DNA from: Eustoma russellianum
Taxonomy: Eukaryota; Streptophyta; Magnoliopsida; Gentianales; Gentianaceae
Length of the DNA stretch: 64,000 nucleotides
NCBI GenBank assembly: GCA_036186865.1
Contig: AP025046.1
Coordinates: 33,550,439 to 33,614,438 of the forward strand
Direction of reading: 5' to 3'
The position numbers were made by a program, and so were the translations under genes. Within the stretch, counting starts at the first letter, position 1, and each line of letters begins with the position of its first letter. Below, piece by piece: positions 57,223 to 64,000 of the stretch. The notes beneath the pieces were generated by a model. The model did no database searches and was not told where the DNA came from. It worked only from the letters and a program-made list of their open reading frames with translations.

Positions 57223-60200
57223 ATGGAACACGAGAGCTCAAACTCTGTTCAAGGCTTCAATGGTGCTCACTCCGTGTCTGCACCTGAAGGGGCTAACAAT
57301 GTGGCTGCCGGACCGCAGCTCAATACGGTTCCATTGGCACCAACTGGAGGGCCTCAAATGAATCCGGCTGCCACTGCTGCTCAGGTGGAGAAGCCGGAAA
57401 AGTTTGCCGGCAGTTTTTTCAAGAGGTGGCAGCAGAATATGCTGTTCTACCTCTCGGCGTTGGGGTTGGCCAGAATGCTGTCCGAGGATCCACCCGTGGT
57501 TGAGCCTGTGGAGGATCAACAACAAAATATGCAGAACGCCTTGGGTGCTGAGGCCTGGGCGTATACAAATTTTTGTTGTTTGAATTTGATTCTGGGTTGC
57601 CTAGATAATACACTCTATGGCGTGTTTTGTACATTTAAAACTGCAAAAGCTTTCTGGTTGGCTTTAGATAAAAAGTATCGCACAGAGGATGCGGGTACTA
57701 AAAAGTTGATAGTTGGGAGATTTCTCGACTATAAAATGTTAGATTCCAAAACTGTAATTTCGCAGGTGGAAGAAATACAGATGTTGGTTTCTGAAATTGA
57801 AGAGGAGGGCATGACACTCAGTGAATCTTTTCTAGTTGCGGCTGTGATTGAGAAGCTGCCTCCTTCGTGGAGGGAATTCAGGAGCTATCTCAAACACAAG
57901 CGAAAGGAGATGAAGATGGAGGATTTGATAGTCCGTCTTCGTATTGAGGAGGACAACCGTCGCTCCGAAAGAAAGCCGTCCATATCTTCTGGTCAAGCCA
58001 AGGCTCATGTTGCTGAGACAAAGAACAAGAAGAAACATAACACTTTGAGTGTGAACTCCAAGGGCAAGGAAATTGCAAAGAAGTTCACAGGTAAGTGTTA
58101 TAATTGTGGTAAACCAGGGCATCGAAGCAGTGAATGCAGAAAGCCCAAAAAGAATCAGAATCAGAATAAAGCGAAAGCAAATCTGGTCGACGCAATGGAT
58201 GACTTGAATCTTTGCGCAGTGGTGACCGAGTGCAACGCAGTGGGAAACCCTCGGGAATGGTGGGTGGACACAGGGGCCACTCGACATGTTTGTGCGAACA
58301 GGGCCATGTTCAGAGAGTATGTGCCCACGACAAACAATGAGCAATTGTTCATGGGAAACTCCAACAACTCGAAGATCGAAGGATCGGGCAAGGTAATCCT
58401 GAAACTGACCTCAGGAAGGGAGTTGACTCTGCAGAATGTGCTGCATGTTCCTGACATAAGGAAGAATCTGGTTTCTGGCGCACTGCTAGTCACGCATGGG
58501 TTCAAGCTTATTTTTGAGGCAAACAAATTTACACTTTCTAAGAATGGGGTGTATTTAGGGAAAGGGTATCTTTCAGATAACATGTTCAAATTGAATGTTA
58601 TGACAATTGTACCCAAGAATGTTACGCCTACTGAGGCTAATAAAATTGTTTCCTCTTCTGCTTACATGCTTGAGTCTTCCTGTTTATGGCATTTTCGGTT
58701 GGGACATGTTAATTATAAGTCAATACAACGAATGATTAATCTTGACTTGTTGCCCAAACTGGACTTTAGTAATAAAGAAAAATGCCAAATATGTGTTGAA
58801 GCGAAATTAACAAAAGCGCCATTTCCTTCAACAGAACGAAACACTGAATCGTTGGATTTAATTCACACAGATTTTTGTGATTTAAAGTTTGTGCAAACAA
58901 GAGGTGATAAAAAGTATTTTGTAACTTTTATCGACGATTGCACACGATACTGTTATGTATATTTGCTAAGTAGCAAAGATGAGGCCCTTGATGCTTTCAA
59001 GGATTATAAAAATGAAGTTGAGAATCAACTTAGCAAACGAATTAAAACAATTCGTAGTGATAGAGGTGGCGAATATGATACACCGTTTAATGAATTTTGT
59101 TCAGAACATGGCATTATTCATCAAACGACTGCGCCATATTCACCTCAATCAAATGGTATTGCTGAACGCAAAAACCGTACTCTAAAAGAGATGATGAATG
59201 CTATGTTGATAAGTTCGGGTTTACCTCAGAACTTGTGGGGGGAAGCAATTCTCTCAGCCAACGTCATTTTAAACAGGATTCCGTCCAAGAAGACGGATAA
59301 GACCCCATATGAACTATGGAAAGACTATAAGCCTAGTTATAAATACTTGAAAGTGTGGGGGTGTCTGGCAAAGGTTGCTATACCAAAGCCAAGACAAGTT
59401 AAAATCGGGCCTAAAACGATTGATTGCATATTCATTGGTTATGCAACGAACAGTAGTGCATATCGTTTCTTAGTGCACAAATAAGACATTCCTGAGATAC
59501 ATGAAAATGTTGTCATGGAATCAAGGAATGCAGTGTTCTTTGAAAATGTCTTTCCGAAGAAAGACAAAGACAGTGAAGAAGCTAGCACAAGTAAGCGAGT
59601 GCGTGAGACGACTCCTCAAGAAACTAAGGAACCTCGTCAAAGCAAACGAGCCAAAATGCCGACGTCTTTTGGACCAGATTTTCTAACCTATATGGTAGAA
59701 AATGAGCCAAGGAATTTTTCCGAGGCTATGTCAACTCCAGAAGCTCCGTTCTGGAAAGAGGCAATTAACAGTGAAATAGACTCGATTCTTCAAAATCATA
59801 CTTGGGAGTTGGTTGACATTCCACCTGGAAGTAAACCGCTTGGTTGCAAGTGGATTTTCAAGAAGAAACTTAAAGAGGATGGGTCTATTGGGAAGTATAA
59901 AGCCAGGTTAGTAGCCAAGGGCTATAGACAGAAAGAAGGCTTTGACTTCTTTGACACCTACTCACCAGTGACTAGGATCACTTCCATAAGGATGCTAGTA
60001 GCCATTGTTGCAGTCTATGATTTGGAAATCCATCAAATGGATGTAAAGACTGCCTTTCTTAATGGTGAGTTAGAGGAAGAAATTTACATGGAACAACCCG
60101 AGGGGTTTGTCGTTCCAGGACAAGAGAGGAAAGTATGTAGACTTGTTAAGTCTTTGTACGGACTTAAACAAGCACCCAAGCAATGTCATTTAAAGTTTGA

Positions 60201-61263
60201 TCATGTAATGATGTCAAATGACTTCAAGATCAATGAATGCGACAAGTGTGTGTACATTAAGAGCACACAGAATGCATTTGTGATAGTATGTCTCTATGTA
60301 GACGACATGCTTATCATGGGCAGTACTCGTGACATCATCTTAAGTACAAAGAAGATGTTAACACGAAACTTTGATATGAAGGACATGGGAGTTGCCAATG
60401 TCATTCTAGGAATTAAGATTTCTAGGGTGACTGAGGGACTCATACTGTCACAAACTCACTATATTGAATCAGTTCTGAAACAGTTCAATATGGATGATGT
60501 GAAACCGGTAAAGACCCCGCTCGACTTAAGTGTGCACTTAAGGAAAAATCGAGGCGAGCCTTTTGCCCAGTTAAAATACTCTCAGGTAATCGGGAGTCTG
60601 ATGTACATAACGAATTGTACAAGACCAGACTTAGCTTGTTCAGTAAACAAGTTGAGCAGGTTTACCAGTAATCCAAGTGATGATCATTGGAAAGCTCTTA
60701 ACAGAGTGATGAGGTATCTAAAATACACAATGTATTATGGATTATATGACACGAGATATCCAGCGGTGTTGGAAGGATACTGCGATGCAAGTTGGATATC
60801 AGATAGTAAGGACTCAAAGTCCACCAGTGGATATGTGTTCACTGTTGGTGGTGCTGCTGTGTCGTGGAAATCCACGAAACAAACCTGTATAGCTCGGTCC
60901 ACTATGGAAGCTGAGTTCATAGCATTGGACAAAGCTGGGGAAGAGGCTGAGTGGCTTCGGAATTTTCTGGAAGATATTCCGTGTTGGCCTAAGCCAATCG
61001 CTCCTATTAGCATACACTGTGATAGTCAGTCAGCTATAGGACGTGCTCAAAGCAGCATTTACAATGGTAAGTCACGACACATACGTCGAAGACATAACAC
61101 CATTAAACAGTTGATCTCTAATGGCGTGATTTCCATTGATTATGTGAAATCAATGGAGAATCTTGCGGATCCGCTTACAAAAGGCTTGCCTAGAGATCAG
61201 ATGTCAAGATTGACAAACGGAATGGGACTTAAGCCCATAATGCATGAATCTTTGCAATGGTAA
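57223..61263 (+). pseudogene. Copia gag-pol polyprotein, one internal stop
   Basis: Start Met at 57223 (MEHESSNSVQ). A single frame of 1,346 codons is broken only by TAA at 59482-59484. Gag has FKRWQQNMLFYLSALGLAR and the UBN2-type region. The zinc knuckle CYNCGKPGHRSSEC is at residues 292-305. Protease WWVDTGATRHV has D at 349. Integrase has the HHCC zinc region (HFRLGH to CQICVEAK) and D (HTDFCDL), D (RSDRGGEY), E (NGIAERKNR). RT is YVDDMLIMG with Y at about residue 1025. RNase H follows (STSGYVFTVGG, STMEAEFIALDKA, HCDSQSAIGRAQ). All catalytic residues I checked are present. Confidence 0.92.
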
Positions 61264-61803
61264 CCCAACCTTGTTGACTGGAGATCCCAGAATCTTGGTT
61301 CAATGGGACAACTAAGTTATGAAGGTTCAGTTAGCACTTGCTCATTCCATCTGATAAAAGTGCTGTCTGCAGAGAATTTAAGGTAAGCTAAGGCTTTTAA
61401 TGATGTCCTATATCTTGATGCGTCAAGTGGAGTATGGCAGAATACTCTTGATAGGAATCACCTATGTAAGTGTGAAGTGGGGCCGCTTCTATGAGAAAGT
61501 CTATGAGGCAAGATTTCTCTAAAACACTTTCTGAAACCAGGTTGTTCATGGCCAAAACGAACACAACCATGAGAACCAAAAGGGTGTTAAAGGAAATATT
61601 GTGTGAGTATCATTGTCTTGGTTCACAACAAAGGCTGACTAGTTTAAGACATCAAGTCACTATTTAGCCGAGTGAATCCGATGGTACATCACTATGAAAG
61701 GTTCAAAGCCAGAAGCTACCTCTTCTGATGCAATATTTTCTTGTCTGACTTCTCCTCAGAGTCTGCATACGCATTTGCATTAATTTCCATTCATGTGGGA
61801 GAT
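61264..61803 (+). other. 3' untranslated region and PPT of the young copia
   Basis: Non-coding 540 bp between the polyprotein stop and the 3' LTR, ending in the purine tract GTGGGAGAT. Confidence 0.75.
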
Positions 61804-62741
61804 TGTTGGAGAATTTAAGGTTTGGGCTTTGGCCCATCGTTGGAGATTGAAAGATTTGGGCTTTGGCCCATTAATGAATGTTGCAAAACTTGGTTGAGCA
61901 ACGTACTTTGAGCATAATGAGTTTCCGATAATGATAATCGAAAACTAATGAATCCTTAATTATCTATGTGGCGAGTAGTTAATTTTAGGATGTGGAATCA
62001 CTCAATTACGATGTTGTGTGAATGTGAAATTAATGCTCAAAGTGGATGGAAAATGTTGTGGATGGGTGACGTGTCACCCTTATGGAGGAATATCACGTTG
62101 GATGTGTCCATGTGGTGTAAAAGAGCTTCTGACGGACATCGATCGATGACATCGATCGATCGATGTCACTTCGATCGATCGATGTCATCGATCGAAGTTG
62201 ATCAGAGAGCTTCGATGTTTCTGTCTCACATCAGTCGATCACTTCGATCGATCGATGTTGACTTCGATCGATCGATGTATCGATCGAAGTTGGACAGAAA
62301 GGTGAGGAACGATTCTGACGTACATCGATCGATACATCGATCGATCGATGTGATCGATCGATGTCGAACAGCGTGCAGAATCTCTTCAGTTTGAGTGGTT
62401 ATGTTTCAAATCTGAAACTAACACTATCCTCCTGTTTAAAATAAGATCAACCTGTTTTGATCTAACGGTGGTGGGGAGGCAGCTTTGATCTAACGGCCGA
62501 GATTTAAACTGTCTTAACCGCTTAACCGAATATGGTTTCCATCTAACGATCCAGGTTTAAGCCTGCTAATCTATCTTCGATCCAAAGACTGAGATTAAAC
62601 CTTCCTAATCTAGATAGGAGGTTTTAATCTAATGGTCTAAATCGAACTTCGGTTTTGATCCAACGGTCACGGTTCCTTGTTCTTCAACCGACTCCCCTAT
62701 ATAAAGAGGGCTAAGGGTGTTCATTTGAGACACACCAAGCT
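61804..62741 (+). repeat. Truncated 3' LTR of the young copia
   Basis: Matches 55861-56781 and stops after ACACACCAAGCT, about 35 bp past the TATA box. The last 298 bp of the LTR are missing; unrelated AT-rich DNA follows. Confidence 0.88.
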
Positions 62742-63830
62742 ATTGTTGTTTGTATACATATTTTACTCACTATTGAAAATAATAAAAAAATCAAAATATA
62801 TTTACTCACTATTGTTGTTTGTATACATATTTTATTGGTTATTTAATATAAAATAGATAAATCATGTAAGTGATAATTAAAATGATAATATGAAAAATCT
62901 GATAACTAACATATTTTTATTTTCAAAAATACATCATATTGTTGAAACAGAATAAAATATAAATTTAAATGTTAGAAAACTAACGAGAAAACAAACAAAA
63001 GATGAAAGATGAAAATGAAAATGCTTTTAGAACCCAAGAAGAATTATGCTTTCGGATAATCCAGTTGTTTGCTTATTAGAAGTTTGGTTCTTTGTTGCTA
63101 CACCTATATACCTGGCTAGTCTTTGAAATTGGTGGTTCAAAACTTGTTAGGTTATTTCAGAAGTTTTACTGAGTTGAGGTAATCGTAAGCATGTTTGGAG
63201 CAAGTCTTTGGACCGTCATGCGTAAAATATGTAACATTTCTAAATACCCGGTTAGTATCAGGATTATAACAGAAAATTTCTTTGCAATTTTAGATAAGAC
63301 GCTTGAATATAACAAGAACTCTTTGACAAGTTATTTTAGATAGGTGTAAAATGCCGAGAGACTTTCACGAAAACCAAGTGTAATATACTTAGTAGTATCT
63401 CCACTTTCAAACTTATGTATTAAGATTTATATTGTTATACTATTCAAATGATAATTAAAACATTTATGTAAATTATTTTTGTTAGAATAACACGTTAAGA
63501 ACAGACACGGAACACATTTATACAATATCATACCAAAAATACTTCCGAAAAACTCAAGAGAGGATGGTAACTCTTAACTTAAGTTGCAAAATGAATCTTT
63601 TTTGGAATATTGTTAGAACAATATTGATATAATACTTTTAAAACATCGAACGTATATGTATGTTTATTTTAGTGATTATGATCATGGGTTTATGACTAAA
63701 TGATTTGACTTTTAAACAATATAATGTTTAGTTTCATTTGAATTTAATAAACTGACTGAATAGTTTCGAACAATGAAATAGCAATAGACAACGTAAAATA
63801 TTTAATATAATATACTCATTGAGGCATGAA
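62742..63830. other. AT-rich DNA, no gene recognised
   Basis: A direct repeat (ATTGTTGTTTGTATACATA) occurs at about 62742 and 62811, immediately at the LTR breakpoint. Otherwise there is no coding or structural signal. Confidence 0.6.
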
Positions 63831-63831
63831 A

Positions 63832-64000
63832 GTATTTGGGAGAGGAAAGAGATCAATGGCTAACTACTCTGTTCAACCTTATTTACAAAACAGGAAAAAT
63901 GCCAGATGAGTGGAGAAAGAGTGTCGTGGTCCCTCTATATAAGAACAAAGGAGACGCACAGTGTTGTGGGAACTAAAGAGAGATTAAGTTGTTAAGCAGT
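63832..64000 (+). pseudogene. 5'-truncated LINE RT, cut by window end
   Basis: Reads LTTLFNLIYKTGKMPDEWRK and VVVPLYKNKGDAQCCGN before a stop, matching the LINE at 44.1 kb with about 85-90% nucleotide identity by eye. It starts at nearly the same RT position as that copy. Confidence 0.8.

Larger units (their letters stand above)
55861..62741 (+). mobile_element. Young Ty1/copia element, 3' LTR truncated
   Basis: 5' LTR 55861-57079, leader, one long gag-pol frame 57223-61263 with a single stop, 3' region, polypurine tract (GTGGGAGAT) and a 3' LTR ending abruptly at 62741. The LTRs share about 98% identity by eye over 920 bp, apart from a 17-bp length difference. Because the right LTR is cut, no target duplication can be checked. 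Confidence 0.9.

Noticed and set aside
57832..58344. Minus-strand 170-codon ORF
   Set aside because: Shadow of the copia gag-protease frame.

Overview
The window is plant nuclear DNA. One cellular gene sits among layers of LTR retrotransposons, LINE remnants and small non-autonomous elements. The gene is a 19-exon dynamin-related protein of the DRP2 class with GT-AG introns, which together with the transposon families points to a eudicot. I cannot name the species. No rRNA, tRNA, CRISPR or bacterial feature was seen.

Layout: 1-2900 is AT-rich sequence with two weak exon-like ORFs I do not recognise. 2900-5904 is a junction of two broken Ty1/copia pieces in opposite orientations. 6483-12903 is a complete but multiply broken Ty1/copia element with near-identical 265-bp LTRs, a GC-rich hAT-type MITE (10204-10784, 8-bp target duplication) and a 34-bp perfect palindrome. 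13300-25236 (minus strand) is the DRP2-like gene: GTPase, middle region and PH domain are open over 754 codons, but the GED and C-terminal tail are absent. 25662-38043 is a Ty3/gypsy element of the Tat type (821/828-bp LTRs, 5-bp target duplication CGCAT) with a pol frame containing five stops, a second RNase H, a 116-bp tandem array and a multi-exon antisense gene with its own TATA box. 38049-42022 is AT-rich spacer with LINE debris. 42028-55417 is an older Ty3/gypsy element (target duplication CAATC) carrying two nested insertions: about 3.36 kb in the 5' LTR, which itself contains a LINE, and a solo LTR of about 1.4 kb in the last codons of pol. 55861-62741 is a young Ty1/copia element whose 4.04-kb polyprotein frame is broken by one stop and whose 3' LTR is truncated. 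The window ends in another 5'-truncated LINE.

Relations: the dynamin gene lies between two retrotransposons, the Tat element 425 bp upstream of its ATG and the copia element about 396 bp beyond its last recognisable exon, so promoter and 3' end may both be altered. LTR divergence judged by eye gives a relative order: the 42-55 kb gypsy element is oldest; the copia at 6.5-12.9 kb and the Tat element are younger (about 97% LTR identity); the copia at 56-62 kb is youngest (about 98%). All boundaries and identities were read by eye and not computed.
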